64,000 bases of DNA, taken from the NCBI GenBank assembly GCA_013368325.1, contig JAACJK010000235.1, forward strand, positions 62,001 to 126,000, in the 5' to 3' direction. Of this stretch, positions 44,658-57,217 are shown piece by piece. The translations under genes were made by a program, and so were the position numbers. The notes below the pieces were generated by a model. The model saw nothing but the letters and a program-made list of their open reading frames with translations. It was not told where the DNA came from and did no database searches. The DNA comes from Ephemerocybe angulata (taxonomy: Eukaryota; Basidiomycota; Agaricomycetes; Agaricales; Psathyrellaceae). The stretch's first letter is position 1; every line of letters starts with the position of its first letter.

Positions 44658-44850
44658 TGTTACGATCATTCCATTCTCTCCTTACCATCCTCCCGTCAGC
44701 CACTACCTTATACTACGTATATAGACTCGTATCCTACATCCGGACTCCTTACTGTCGTCCTTCTGTATCTCCACCTATAGACTCGTTGTCACATCCTCTT
44801 TCTTCGTCCCTCTCGGCCTCTCGTCTCTCACATCGCGTCCGATCCTGACA
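44658..44850 (+). repeat. Right LTR
   Basis: 193 bp, apparently identical to the left LTR, ending TGACA directly before the second CATGA target copy. Confidence 0.95.
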
Positions 44851-45698
44851 CATGAATTGCTTGAATGCTTCGAAGCATTTCAGAAGGAGCCTCCTGTTTT
44901 CCAGGGGAACCATACCCCGGGCGTTGTAGGTGAAGCGATTCGGAACAGGTGGCATGAATCTGTGAACGATGGTTTCGTTTTCGACAGGGAGGCCAATTTC
45001 CACTGCATCTGCGAGCTCCCTAGTAATGGTTATTTTATAGAACCTTGCTGCTGTTCCGACCATCGTGATGGCAGGGAATGTTTGGGACTCCAGGGGAGAT
45101 TTACCGTAAGGTGTGCGTATTTTGTTGTTCTGGTAAAATGCCCCAATAGCTTCTGCAATGAGCCGCGGTTCACAATCAATACCTCCACCTGAGTACTACG
45201 GGGACTGAGCTTATTGAAGGGGTTCAGAGATTTAAAAGGTCACTTACATTGTCTTCCTTCACAAGCAGAATATACTGATTAAGACGCACGTCATGTTGCT
45301 CAATGACAGTAGCACAAGCTTTCACGTCCACCATGCCATCGGGCATGAAGAATGGCATGTCCTTCCAAGTGTGCAGGACGCGTCGACCGTCATCATAATC
45401 TAGCATCCCCAACAGAAACATAGTAAAGTCAATGACGAAGGATTGGTGATACGGAAACACCATCGCATCTTCAAGATATCTGAAGAAGTGTCGGATAGGC
45501 TTGGGGATGGGGCCGGGTGGTGCCTTCTCATGGTTCCAAATAATGGGCGATATGTTTTCTGGGACAGGCAGGTCTGCAGCGTCTGCTGTGCCGAAGAAAG
45601 CTTGTGTATCTTGGAAGATAATCTTGATGTTGAATTCCGTCAGTTCCTTTTCGGTTATCCAGTTGCTGCTGGACTTCCTGATATCTTCGTCAAACATT

Positions 45699-46577
45699 GT
45701 TGTAAGTGGTAAGTGGGAAGGGCTGATTGTTTCAGTGGCAAAACTGCTGAAACAAATTACCTTCTGTGAGCTCAGCTCCACGGCACCGTGACCCTTGCCC
45801 CACTTGGCAAACCACTTGGGCGCCTGGACATCACCTACTAGGATTTGGGACTGCGCGGCAATGGGTCTGTGATTAAATCGTCGGGCTGCCCACTATCGAT
45901 ACTTCTTTCGAAATTCGACACTCACTAACTTTCCCGAAAGATACAGTATATTCTACATGCAAGGGTTCTAGCGCCCAGAAATGTGTCTATGATGCGATAA
46001 TCGTCTAAGGATAGAATACGATAAGAGTGGAACAAATAACAAACGAACGAGATGGATACAGAAACCAAAGAAAAAAAAGTCAACGAATGAAAGGCCCAAA
46101 CGGGGAACGAGCATAGAGAAGGAAGAATGCAAGGAGTGTGTGTGGGTTGCACCAACGTCAAGGCGAGGATATGCCAACAGCCCAAGGCATAGATGAAAGT
46201 AACGGCAGGAGAGGGAGAATTGGGGGCACGGTATAAGAGTAGAGTCTATGTAATCGAACGGAATATGTGGTAGGGATACAGTGTGGATGGTAGTACTAGT
46301 AGTATGGCGTGTGGTGATGTGCAGACAGAATACGACAACAATCTGATACACTGATGGTACATGCAGACATGGAAGATAGGAAGGAAGGAAGGAAGGAAGG
46401 AAGGAAGGAAGGAGGATGCGAGAACGATGATGTTGATAAACAAAATCAAGAATTATAAACCATTTCAAATGAATGTGAACAACAGTTGAAGTTCGAACGA
46501 ATGAATGAACGTGGGTGGCCCGACAAGCCAAACGGGCTTCAACGAAACAGAAAAATGAAAATGAAAAAAGGAACCAT
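45699..46577. other. Intergenic with GGAA microsatellite
   Basis: Upstream region of copy B and 3' region of the RA-PH gene. A (GGAA)n tract of about eight units lies at 46379-46412. The long minus-strand ORF crossing it (46864-45968) is simple-sequence and F/L/S-rich and is judged spurious. Confidence 0.6.
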
Positions 46578-49500
46578 TTAGAGCTGACCGTGAAGCAACG
46601 ACCCCGGTTCGAACACCTTGTCGCGCTGCGGCGGAGCCTGGTTGGAAAACACAAGGGGTGGCACCGAAACGAGGGGAGCAGCAGGCCGCTGCGAAGTCGA
46701 CTTGCGAGTCGTAGGTGCGCGCGAAAGGCCGCCAGAGGCATTGCCCCCAACAGCCTTGGGATTAAACAAGACCTGACGTTCCTGCTGCAGGACATACGAC
46801 TAACGACAGCCCGCATCAGCACAACACACCCAGCAAAAAGATCAAAACGAACGCACCCTAGCAATCAAGATCTTCTCCATCCACACCTTCCCATTGCTCT
46901 CGTTACATGAAAAATTATGCACATAATCCGCCGCATTCTCAAAGAACGTCAGACTATCCGTCGACTTGACCGCAAACGCAAACGGCTTCGGCGCGCGGTG
47001 CGCCCGGCTGATAAAGTACGCGTCGAAATTGGACAGCGAGCACAGCAGCACCTCCTCCTTGCCCTCGCGCTTCGAGAGCCACAGACTGTGTTCGCGCAGC
47101 TGCAGCCACCGTTTGCTCCACTTGCCCCGCTTCACTTCCCATTCGATGTATCCAGAATAGGTCGGCGAGCTCGCAGGTATAGCCTACGCACTTCGTCAGC
47201 ACGAGAAGCATCGAACAGTAGTACGGGAGGACGTACGTTTCGACTCAACGGCAGCGCCAACGGCGTGTTCTTGAGCACAAACAAGTTGACCATCTTATCC
47301 TTGTTCCACGAAGCCTGAACATCAGCCAAGAGCTCAAAGCTCCTAATCGGGCGCTCTAAACCACCCATAAAAAGTCAGCACAACCATCCCCAAAGACAAA
47401 AACGAAACCCCACTCACCCATCCCAAAGTCCTGCGCAACCTCATACACCATCCACCCCCCAGCGCCTCCAAGCCCCTTGAAACCCCCCTGCGCCTCAATA
47501 ACATCCACCACCTCCCCCGCCGTCGTCGCCCCCGTAATCTCCACCATATGAAACCTCTGCATATCCCCCACAAAGAATCTCTGCTGCACCACCGGCCCCG
47601 CATGCACAGGCAGCGGCGCCACCTGCACAACAGGCGACCGCCCCGCCCCCGTCCCCGGCCTCTCCCCCTCATGCGACGCCCTCCCCACCTTCCACAACTT
47701 CCTCGGCGCATGCCCCTGCCCCTGCTGCTGATCATCCATAACACCGGCACTAGGCAGCGGCGGCACAGGGGGTACAGCGCCCTCCACCCCATGCGCATGC
47801 GGCGACCCCGGCGCCCGCGACACCGACACGCTCCTCTTCCTCTGCATCCCCAAGTCCTCCCCCCTCTCCCTCACCCGGCTCTGCGACCGACTCACATGCC
47901 TCTGCAGCGCACTCCTATACTCCGCCTCAGACGGCAACGGCTGATACGCAGGCGGCGCCTCCTCCACTGGTGCACGACTCTTATCCCTCGTGAACGACCG
48001 CATGAGCCGGAGCGCACCCGCCTTTGCCGTCGTCGTAGCAGACGCCGAGGCTGGCGGATTCGCAAGCGTATAATGCTGTCCACTCCCCTGCTCCTTCATC
48101 GTCCTCCCCCTCGCAAGGCCCGTAGCAGGGGCACCAGCCTCAAACGACGTGCGCGTCGAAGGCAAAACACCAAACTGCGCCCCACCGATATGCTGATGCC
48201 CGCTCACAACAGGGGCACTTGCCAACCCCTGCTGCTGCTGCTGCTGCTCCGCGGCCGCGATCTGCAACCGCATCGCAAGGTCCTCCGCCGAAAACGGGTT
48301 CTGCGCCTTGCTCGGCATCGTATTCGTTCTCTTCCTCGTCGTCGTGGTTGTCCTCCGCTCCACACTGGCCGGGGCCGCAGCGTACATCGCCGCCTCCTGG
48401 CTACTCGAAAACGTCCCAGAAAGAGGCACAGAAGGTCCCCCAGCTCCAGCCGGGCGAAGCGTCGCATGCCGATCCCTCGTGAATCCTCCTCCCTCCACCT
48501 GGCCCGGATGATACTGGCCCTCCCCCCGACCCCCCCTCGCCGCACCCGTCGCCGCCCTCTCCAGCCTCTTCACCTGCCTCTCCTCCCGCACCTGCCTCCG
48601 TATCGACTTCTGCGCCGTCAACGCCCCGGGGATCCTCTGCGCAAGCGGCACATCATCATCATCTTCCCCGCTCGACGAACACGGAAACCTTGCCGCCGAA
48701 CTCGCACTCGCACGCACGTTCGGACTCTGCGGCACCGTCCTCGCACGCACGTTCGGAGGCGGCGCAAAGCCATACCGCTCCGCATCCACCCGCTCCTCGT
48801 TCTCCTCATCTTCCGATTCTCCCCGCCTCCTCTGTCTCGCCCCCACACCCGTATACGCCTCAGGCCCTCTCTGCATCCCCCTCCTCCTCCTCTCGTCATC
48901 CCCATCCCCATCCTCCTCGCCCCCACCACCCCTTCCCCGGCCATACCCCCCAGTATTCCACCTCCCACCCCCACCCGCACCATACCCCCCAAACTCCTGC
49001 GTCGAATGCGACTGCGACCGTGCCCTATACCCTCCACTCCCACTCCCACCCGTTCCACTCGCCTCCCTCCCACCCCCATCCACAACGCTGCTCTCACCAC
49101 GCATCGAAACCGCACTCACACGCGGCGGTTGGTACCGCAACATCTCCAACTCCAAATCCAAATACGCCTCGCTTGGACTCTCGCTGAGCAGTGTCGTCCG
49201 ATAGCACTGATCGTCGTGCTGATGCTCCCTATACACCGAGTCCGCCGAACCCGCCGAGCTAGTCGAGTCGTTCCGAATCAACCCAGCACCCCCTGCGCAC
49301 TCGATATTCGCCGCCGTCGAGCTAGTGGAGTACGTCGAAAACGTCGCCTTCCCGTGCTCGATATCGCAGGTCAAATCCTTCCCGTCAACCGAAGACGTCA
49401 CCGATGTCGAAACAGTCGAACTCGTCCTCGAAAGCGTCGAAGACGTAGCAGTAGCAGTCGTCCTCGCAGACCCACTCGAGGTCGTGGAAGCAGCTAAAGA

Positions 49501-52500
49501 AGAAGCAGCAGCAACAGCAGCTCGCTCTTCACACCGATCCGGGTCATCACAACACCCACGCGACTCCTCCCAACCCTGCACTCCCACCCCATCCCCATCA
49601 CCCCCTTCCGTCCACCCCTTTTCCAAATCCGCACCCCATCCCTCCATCTCCACAGCACCACCCTCCTCCACCACCTTCCCAACGACATCCGCAGCCCCCA
49701 CGCGCTCTTCATCATCCCCAGCCCCAATCACCGGCTCATCCTCATCACCCCCCAACACCCCGTCACCGCCAAGCTCACCCTCATCGGCAAACCCTCCCCG
49801 TGAATCAGGCCTCGACCTCACCCCGCGCCGCGCCGCGAGCAACGACGCGGCAGGCCGCACCGTATCCGCCGAGGACGGCCACACACCCGCACCCTCCATC
49901 GCGCTCTTGAGCGCGTCAAACGATAGATGCAAGTTGTTATTATTCGTGTCCTCGTCTCCGCCGTCGTAATCCCAGTTGGCGTCGTTGGTGGTGGTGTTGT
50001 CGCCATAACTCCAACTGGCATCGATGCTGGCGTTGGGATAGTCAAGCTCCTCATCAAACACCCCACCCCTCCTCGGACTCGAAACCACAATCCCACCCAC
50101 CGCACCCCGCCTAGGCGACGAAAGCACACTCCCCGCCGCCGAACTCGACCCGGAGGTCGAGCTCGATCCACTCGACTCGCGCATCGCGTCCAAATTCCTG
50201 TTATACCCCCTCTCAAAAGGGGGCCCGAGTCTCCTCGCCGTCGCCGGAGGAGAATGAGGATAAGGCGCATGGGAATGGTGAGGAGGCGGAAGAGCCTCCA
50301 AAAACGGCTCGCTCAACTCCAAATCGCTCAAAAACGATCCACCCCCTCCTCCAAACCCAAACTGATCCCTCCAACTCTCCACAAGCCCCACCCTCTCACT
50401 CTCATCATCCCTCCCATCCCCTTCTCCCTCCCCACCCCCAAACTCCTCCCGTTTCACACTTCGAGGCGACGACACAAAGCCCAAGAGTGAAGAAGACGAC
50501 GAATTATACACCGAATCCGGCGGCGACCGCACAAACTCGCTATCCTCACTACTCGACCTCGTCGTCATCGTCATCACACTCTCCCTCTCCTCCCTCTCCT
50601 CTCTGCTATCCTCCCTCTGACTCTCCACCACTCTATCCACCTCTTCACCACGCACCCGATCCGGATCAATCCCATCCAACCTCGCCCTCAACTCATCCTC
50701 CAGCGCCACAACCGCCGAAAGCCTGCTCCCCTCCTCCTCCAACGGCACTCCAAGCGTCGTCGCCCCCCACAGCACTTCCGCATTACCAATAGAAGTAGAA
50801 GACACCTCAGACGAAGACGAAGTCGACGACACCGACGTCGAAAGCAGATCGCGCTCCGACACACTTCTTGATGAGGGCGTCGGCGGGGAGAACGAAAACA
50901 CGGAAGCAGAAGACGAAGTGGACAAGTACTCGTCCCCCGAGTGCGTCGCCGCGACCGGAGTCGTGGTGTTCGCCCTCGCATCCTCCTCCATATCATCACA
51001 GTCGGAAGTGTACTGCTGATACTTCCGATACAACGCAAAAGACGACGAAGCCCCTTCATCCAACTCCTCCTCCTCGTCCGACGTAAGCCCCAACGAAAAC
51101 TTGTGCTCCTGCTCCTCGTGCCCCGGATCGCTAGACGACTCCTCCGTTGAGTAATACGAATCGAGCAGGCCGGATCCGTGTCCGCTATCCGACGAAGCAG
51201 CAGACGATGTCGTAGTAGCCGTAGTCGTGGTGGTAGCCGTCGTCCCAGCGTGAATTGTATCCGAATCCTCGTCGTCACCCTCGTAATCGCGCAACGCCGC
51301 ATGGGAAGATTCCGCCACCAACGTCGATGTAGAACTGGTGGATAGGGTAGACGGGGTAGAAAGCGCGTTGGAAGGGGTAGAGTAGGTAGAGTGGGTAGGA
51401 TATGCGTTCAAGTTATCGCCGTAAACGTGGGACTGGCTGGCGCCCGTCGCAATGCCGACGATCTGGCTGGGCAGCAACGGCTGCGTCCCCGCGGGGAGAC
51501 TCGCCGTGCTGCTCGCGTGTATGTCTTGTAACACCCTTGGGGGCAGCTCGGCTGTCGGGTTGTCCCATGGTTCGAAGGGCAGGCCTGCGCCGACGCGGCC
51601 TTTGCGTACCTAGATCGAAAAAGACGCGTTAGTATCGTGTACTCATGAATGAATGAATGAATGAATGAATCGAAAAAACGAAACGAAACGAAATAGGATT
51701 TGGGATGGGATGGAACTACGATGATGGAGGCAGACATACCTTCTTAGTAAGAACAACATTCATCTGCGCCAACGTACTCAACGAAGGCAAAGACGGGCGC
51801 GAACTAAACGCAGGACGCTGGTGCGCCGCAACGGGCAGCATGCGCGTCGAGAACGCGCGCGGCGCCGCAGGCGATTTCAGCATAGTAAGCTTATCTGCAC
51901 TGCTCGCACGCGCGAGCGAGATCGGGTTAACCACTGTCTCTTTGAGCTCTTCCTCCTCGACGGTCATGAGCGGGGAGCGCGGCGTCGGGGGCACAGATAT
52001 CTCCGCGGCTGGTGCGAGGGGTGTGGTGGAAGTGGGTGTGGAGGAGGAGGCGCGCGAGACGACGGGGGCGGAGGTGAGGTTCGCGAAGGGGTCGTCGTCG
52101 AGGAGGAAGTCTGGCGGGGGCGAGTCGCGGTCATTCGAGATAGGCGGGGGCGGGGACGTCGGTGGCGACAGCACTGCACCCGTCAACGTCGATGTAGATG
52201 TGGATGTAGAGGTTGATGGTGGGACCTGCTGCTGCTGCTGCGCAGGCGGGCCTAGGACTTGCAGGCTCCAGCGGCCGATGCTGGCGGCGGACGAGTGTGC
52301 GCGAATGCGCGAGGAGCGTTTCGCAGGGGTCGCGGTGGTGGGCGTGGGTGTCGCGGCGCGGAAAGAGTCTGTGTCGGGGCTCGTGGGCCGGGAGCTCGAG
52401 CCCTGGAGGAAGGTCGGGACGAGCACGGACTGCACGGAGCGCCGCTTCGTCTTGGGCATTTTGGGCGGGGCGACGTAGAGGGTGCGGTAGAAGTCGAGGT

Positions 52501-52750
52501 CGGGGTCGTCGTCTGTGCAAGTTAGAGCCTGCAATACGCGTCGTCGTTATTCATAGCACTCGGCATATGGTGTATGTACGGCACTCACGAAGGGGTCATG
52601 GGCATGAATGGTCGGCCAGGGCCGTTCGCGCGGCGGGTTGCAGACAAAGACGGTGTCGCCGGGGACGTGCTTGCGGGGGTCGAGGGTGGAAAAAGCGAGA
52701 TGGAAGTCGGGGTGGTGGGGAAAATATAAAGGGTCATTATGTGCATCCAT
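46578..52750 (-). CDS. Large RA-PH domain scaffold protein
   Basis: Six exons: 52750-52589, 52528-51740, 51609-47418, 47355-47237, 47183-46857 and 46799-46578, total 5,811 nt (1,936 aa), frame intact. Most of the protein is a disordered Ser/Thr/Gly/Arg-rich scaffold with acidic runs and a Gln tract (about seven Gln, near 48230-48250). Near the C-terminus lies a Ras-association-type domain (FFVGDMQRFHMVEITGATTA, WMVYEVAQDFGMERPIRSFE, WNKDKMVNLFVLKNTPLALP). A PH domain follows (YSGYIEWEVKRGKWSKRWLQ, KEEVLLCSLSNFDAYFIS, FAFAVKSTDSLTFF, WMEKILIAR). RA directly followed by PH is the tandem of MRL (RIAM/lamellipodin) and Grb7-type adaptors. Ras-dependent membrane recruitment in polarity or actin control is inference. 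The 4.2-kb exon 3 is unusual in this intron-rich window. Confidence 0.82.
51647..51670 (+). repeat. GAAT microsatellite in intron 2 of the RA-PH gene
   Basis: Six perfect GAAT units followed by CGAAA-type repeats, wholly within the intron 51739-51610. Confidence 0.85.
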
Positions 52751-54576
52751 CAGGTCCCTATGCGTCTTCGGAGAAACGGTTTTTTGCGGGTCCGAACCGA
52801 TGGGGATGTATTTCCGGGGTGCCTTTTGCTAAGCGAGCTGGCAGTGGCGGCAGTCCTTCACACTGCTGGAGGCTGCTGGAGGTCACAAGAGTAGACTAGA
52901 AATCACAGTGCGGGCGGACGGTGGCTGGTGGGGGTTGCGGGTCAAGATGCAGTTGGCATTCATAACGGGCGATCAACGCCAAAATTCATCGTCCCGCCGC
53001 AGTCCAAATCCGGATGCGTCACCAAGGCACCGCTTGGCAACGACGGTCAGCGCCCTCCGCTGCACTCCATGTCCTGCAAACCATCTCCTCGACGGCGACA
53101 ACGCGATACTTGGCAGTGGGAATCGGTGGCCGGGCTCATCTTCCTCTCTATTTTCAACTGCATTCCACGATTCATAACCCAATCATCATCGATCTCACCC
53201 ACCTACTATGCTTTTTCGAATGGAAACCTGTCATCGCAGCTTCCCGGCGCTTCGCGGTGGCGAGCCACACTCTGCTGGTACACATCTATCTATCGATGCT
53301 GGTTCTCAACATAGATAGAAAGAACCATGATTGCACTTCGCTATCTGCCGGGCGGTGCTTACAACTTGAAGGAACATCTCTACTACGTGTCCGAAGGTGT
53401 CCGACTGCCATATCCTTCTCCCTCCTTTCCCATGTTCCTTACATGTTACGAACTTCATTTACACTCATCTCGACTATCGCCGCACCCTCCGGTGATCAAG
53501 GGGCCCATGGATGGTGGGCCTGAACAACAAACGCAGCGTGGTGATCGAGCGTACTTACATATGGCACACGGCCTTCCGAATTCCATCTCTCATCGATAGT
53601 TAACCTTTTCTTCCCATCCAACATGAGTAATCACAGACGTTCGAAGTTCCAACGAAGTTCACAAAAGCATATCAAAGTTCTACTAAGCACGAAAGTACAC
53701 ACGACAAGCCGACCTTTGCCCGGTGTACTATCACGGTACCGTGCAATAATCACCGACCACTACGACCAAGATAGATACCACGGGCTACCGTTTCGTAACC
53801 ACACGGCAGCTATCGTCCTCGAGGCCAAAACATGATACTCGAGTATGTACATGAAACAGCATCTTTCACGAGCCTCACCTCGTCCCTACCTACTCTGCCT
53901 ACCTGATGCCCACTCTCCTAACCCTGAGCGAACGCCACCCTCGCCATCCACTCGAAACCTCCCTCCAAGCCACACACCGCGATCGACAGCAGGCCTCCTT
54001 CACACCAATACAGACCAATACATAGGCGCACGGGCGCTTGTCGCCCCATCCCGCCCGTTGCCATCACACGGGTGCACACACGGCGATATCGATCCGGTCG
54101 TCGACAACGTGCCCTGCCGTGCCTTGTTTTTTTTTTCGTTGAAACAACCATTGGAGCTGCCTCGCGCCTTCTTCGCTTCCGCACGGGCGCTTGTGTTCCC
54201 GCCAAGTGCAACGTCGTCGATGATGTGCGCGCGGATGACGCAACGGGGTGCGTGCCTGCGTCTGGCTCACCTATGATGACGCTGAGCGTGCGTTATTGGT
54301 TGGTTGGTGGTAGGTTGTATGCGTAAGTATGTATCGAGCGACCTGGCAGGGTCAGCTTCTCGTGATATCCGCAGAGGGGCGGGTCGTCCATAGACGCCGG
54401 TCTATCATACGCCTCTTCGTGAAGAGTCGTGACCCAGAACAAACTCTCGTTGCCGTTCAATCCTTCTGGAGTCACAGGGCCACCCGCTCACGACCCCGTC
54501 AACGATTCTGATAGAGAGTCGAGACATACTGACATACGTATGTGCGCCGCCACCCCGTCTGATACTGATAGCCATT

Positions 54577-54629
54577 TGTCACGTCACAAAAGGGAAATGG
54601 CATTGCTAACTCGAAAATGTCACGTCACA
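54577..54629 (+). repeat. Pair of direct TGTCACGTCACA repeats
   Basis: The 12-mer occurs at 54577-54588 and 54618-54629, 41 bp start to start. The CACGTCA core resembles a bZIP/CRE-type site, but no gene is close, so this may be part of a repeat element. Confidence 0.5.
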
Positions 54630-55770
54630 TTGAGGGGGGATGGCTAGGTGGGGGACCGGGATGTCACACCATGGGCCTGCAAAAATCGGTCAAAATGGGT
54701 TCCTTGCCTGCTCAAAACTACAGGTATGCCTCGCATCCCTTTCGATATATATCAATGCAGGTTGGTCCACGTCTATAGAGCAAGTTGGCCAGAAAATACT
54801 TCCAGAATGGCTATCCCAGATGCTCTGTCACGCTCCTCGACGCCCAAATGGCTATCAAAAAACCAAATGGCTATGTCACACTCCAGACCCCGATGGCTAT
54901 AATTTCCGCACTGTCAGTATTCGACACAGAAACGGGAACCCGCGCACCGTATGCAGGTGGAGCGGTGGCAGCGCTCTGAAATTTGACCCCGGGTGCGGGT
55001 TCCCATCTCTAGATGGTATGTGATTAACACTTACAGTAAGTACAACCCCGTCGTCTGAACACGAGTAGGGTAGGTGACCGGTGGATGGTGCGGGGGAGGC
55101 GGCGGCTCAACACGGTTCACGACGGGCGCCACTACACTCAGTTCAACAAACGCCTTGTCTTTGAAATCTTTTCTCGTGGGATGTGTACCACATAAGGCGT
55201 TTCGTTGCCTCGAGGAGAGCGAGTGAGTATTGGTCGAAGCCAAGGAAGTGAGCGTAAAGCATGGAGGTAGACTTGGGTGGAATTAACGGGCGCTGGCGAC
55301 CGGCACGCACGGCAGGTTCGACCGTCAGTGCGCTCAGCCGTCGGAAGACAGGAAATAAGCAGTGAGTACCTTCGTTGCATTATTCAGCTGAACATTGAGG
55401 CGGATTTAGTAGCAGTCCTTTGTCCTGTCAAGTCAAGCCTTGTCAATGTACAGCAGTCATTTACAGTCAACCAACGCAATCAGCGCCTAAGTGCCTCGAA
55501 TCAAGCTTCGGCCCACAAGACAAAAAGTCAACGTGCATACGATTCAGACTTCCTGAGCTTTGACATGAGAGCCAGACGTCGGATTCGCGCAGGCTAGATA
55601 CACCTCTGCATTACTAGAACTAACGTACGTACAAGACTTGAAGCACATGGAGATCCTTTACCAGGCACAAAAGGACGCCACAGATGATGCACTGGTAGCG
55701 TTCTTGAGCGAGTGCTTCTTCTCTTACATTCGGGGTTGGCGCCCTCCAGGCTCTAGGTACCATTAATACA

Positions 55771-55789
55771 GTCGGGGCTAAGCCCCGAC
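55771..55789. repeat. Perfect 9-bp hairpin
   Basis: GTCGGGGCT, single A, AGCCCCGAC. A near-perfect palindrome with GC-rich arms in gene-poor DNA; not followed by a T-run. Confidence 0.7.
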
Positions 55790-56367
55790 AAAGAGGACCT
55801 TGGCCGTGGTACGGGATTCGGCGCCACAGTTCAACAGATTGAACAAAGAATATTCTGTGATAGTACACAGGCCAGGATTTCAAGTTCGAGTCTAGATATT
55901 TACTGGCAGGAATTAGCGTCTGAGGACCGGTGTCATACCCATGAGGAATGTTTATCTGGCTATGGGTCCTGGGTGGCTGAGATGATGGATGGACCTATGT
56001 GGACTTAACGGGTCTGTGACCTATGGACTTCTATGGACGTATCAGACACTCGGAGCGGACTTAGTAGCATGTGTAGTGGCGGTTTCTTTTGAGCTGTCCT
56101 TTTGAGCTGTCAAGGCATGTTTATCCTTGAAGGTTCGAGTCTTCGGTCCGACTTACATACACACAAGGACGATTGTTAAACTTGAGAGTTTGCAGCGTAG
56201 TTACAAATTGCTAGACGACGAGGGTCCGAGGTAAGCATCCGAGGCCGACCTCGGTGGAGGATGCCATGGAGCGCTCTGGATGGCAGATGCTTGTGAATGG
56301 ATGCGCCAAGTATGTATTACTCAGGTGGAAGTATAACTTAGGGAGTACATCAGAACGGTTACGAAAC

Positions 56368-56385
56368 GTTCTCCCGAGGGAGAAC
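56368..56385. repeat. Perfect 8-bp inverted repeat
   Basis: GTTCTCCC, GA, GGGAGAAC. Isolated; no flanking target duplication recognised. Confidence 0.6.
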
Positions 56386-57098
56386 TTCACTCGGGACTTG
56401 GATTTTGACGCCGAGCGTCCGAGAGTGTATTTAAAAGTACGTAGGGTTGGTGAGAATCCCCCGGATCTTCACCATGTACGTGGGCCCTTTATTCTTTGCA
56501 GAGAGATGCTTATCGGACGCCCAACTTACACCTTTACTCAGGAAGGCAACGCAGAGGGGGAGTAATAGCCACCCATATTGAAATAAGCGCCCAAGTAAGG
56601 AGAGCACATTTTTGATTATTAAGAGATCGCAGTGCCTTCCGTACTCACCAAGCAGTAAGAAGAGCTTACAGACTTTCGTCCTCTTGGCCGGACTCCAGCA
56701 TGCTCAATGGTCCTATTCTTCCTTAATGAGTCATACTGAATATACGGACCTCGTGGTTGGGGTAAGAGAGTGGTCAGCTCCGAGTAGATAGTCAGTGGCC
56801 TTAGTAGGCTAGTAGCCTTGATTCGGTGCCGGGCGGGAATACTTAATCCGACAGACATCTGCACTCGAGCGCATGAAATTGTCTAGAATGACAGACAACA
56901 GGTCATAGTAGGAGGAGTTGAGGAGAGAAAGCAATGGCGCGCTGCTGCTCATTGGCTCAGTGTAGTAATGCGTTGCACGCCACCGAGCGTGATCGTGTTG
57001 CCTCGACATATTTCCAAAGCTTTCTTATGTTCCAGTCAACCATTTGACTCGATTATTGGCGGGGTTTATGAAGTCGGAAAGGGGCGGAGGGGTAAGAC

Positions 57099-57126
57099 TG
57101 TCTCGATCCCAGACGGGATCGAGACA
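57099..57126. repeat. Perfect 12-bp inverted repeat upstream of copy C
   Basis: TGTCTCGATCCC, four-base spacer AGAC, GGGATCGAGACA. It lies 92 bp before the start of nuclease-like copy C, next to a second small inverted repeat (CGGAG...CTCCG) at about 57135-57155. Possible hairpin or remnant of a small inverted-repeat element at a duplication edge. Confidence 0.7.
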
Positions 57127-57217
57127 ACTTGGAGCGGAGCGGTAAACTCCGCCATTCTCACTGGAGCTTGAATCTTGAAGTCTAACTACGGGAACTCAGA
57201 TCTTACCACTTACCACG

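Larger units (their letters stand above)
37192..44850 (+). mobile_element. Full-length Ty3/Gypsy chromovirus (7,659 bp)
   Basis: Flanked by two 193-bp LTRs (TG...CA) with no difference seen between them, and a 5-bp target duplication. Internal order: self-priming PBS, gag, protease, reverse transcriptase, RNase H, integrase, chromodomain, then a third ORF and a purine tract. All catalytic motifs are intact. Together with identical LTRs this indicates a very recent, perhaps still mobile, element of the chromovirus lineage. The self-priming site fits the Tf1/sushi group. It interrupts nuclease-like copy B. Confidence 0.95.
37160..45698 (-). pseudogene. Nuclease-like family, copy B, split by a retrotransposon
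   Basis: Exon 1 runs 45698 to 45248 and exon 2 from 45195 to 44851. The chromovirus then intervenes, and the last codons resume on the far side of the element (stop at 37162-37160, ending AWAPY). The intron 45247-45196 aligns with those of copies A and C. Blocks: WNHEKAPPGPIPKPIRHFF, LLGMLDYDDG, QYILLVKEDN, CEPRLIAEAIGAF and FPAITMVGTAA. The motif Asp is replaced (VDVKACATVI) and the ExK lysine is Asn (EDN), so the nuclease-type site would be dead even without the insertion. Apart from the insertion no frame break is seen. Confidence 0.8.
52751..57217. other. Gene-poor 4.4 kb with repeats and hairpins
   Basis: No gene could be assembled on either strand. It holds short direct repeats, several GGCTAT-centred repeats at 54810-54900 and three perfect inverted repeats (listed separately). 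ORFs of 60-128 codons lack motifs and splice continuity. The last 40 bases (ACGGGAACTCAGATCTTACC) match the upstream region of nuclease-like copy A. The rest is probably decayed transposon and promoter sequence; no element family recognised. Confidence 0.5.

Noticed and set aside
45968..46864. Minus-strand ORF of 298 codons
   Set aside because: It crosses a GGAA microsatellite and the 3' region and last intron of the RA-PH gene; composition is simple-sequence (FLPSFLPSFLPS) and no domain is visible.
47548..49497. Plus-strand ORF of 649 codons
   Set aside because: Antisense shadow of the large RA-PH exon; the Arg/Pro/His-rich composition is what a GC-rich Ser/Gly coding strand gives in reverse.
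54293..54475. Minus-strand 60-codon ORF with protein-like stretch (ESLFWVTTLHEEAYD)
   Set aside because: Upstream frames do not connect to a start and no family is recognised; may be a remnant but not supportable.
56120..56170. tRNA-like T-loop motif (GGTTCGAGTC)
   Set aside because: No acceptor, D or anticodon stems could be folded around it.
56254..56565. Plus-strand ORF of 103 codons in the gene-poor stretch
   Set aside because: No motif, no intron signals, and it overlaps an inverted repeat; likely chance.
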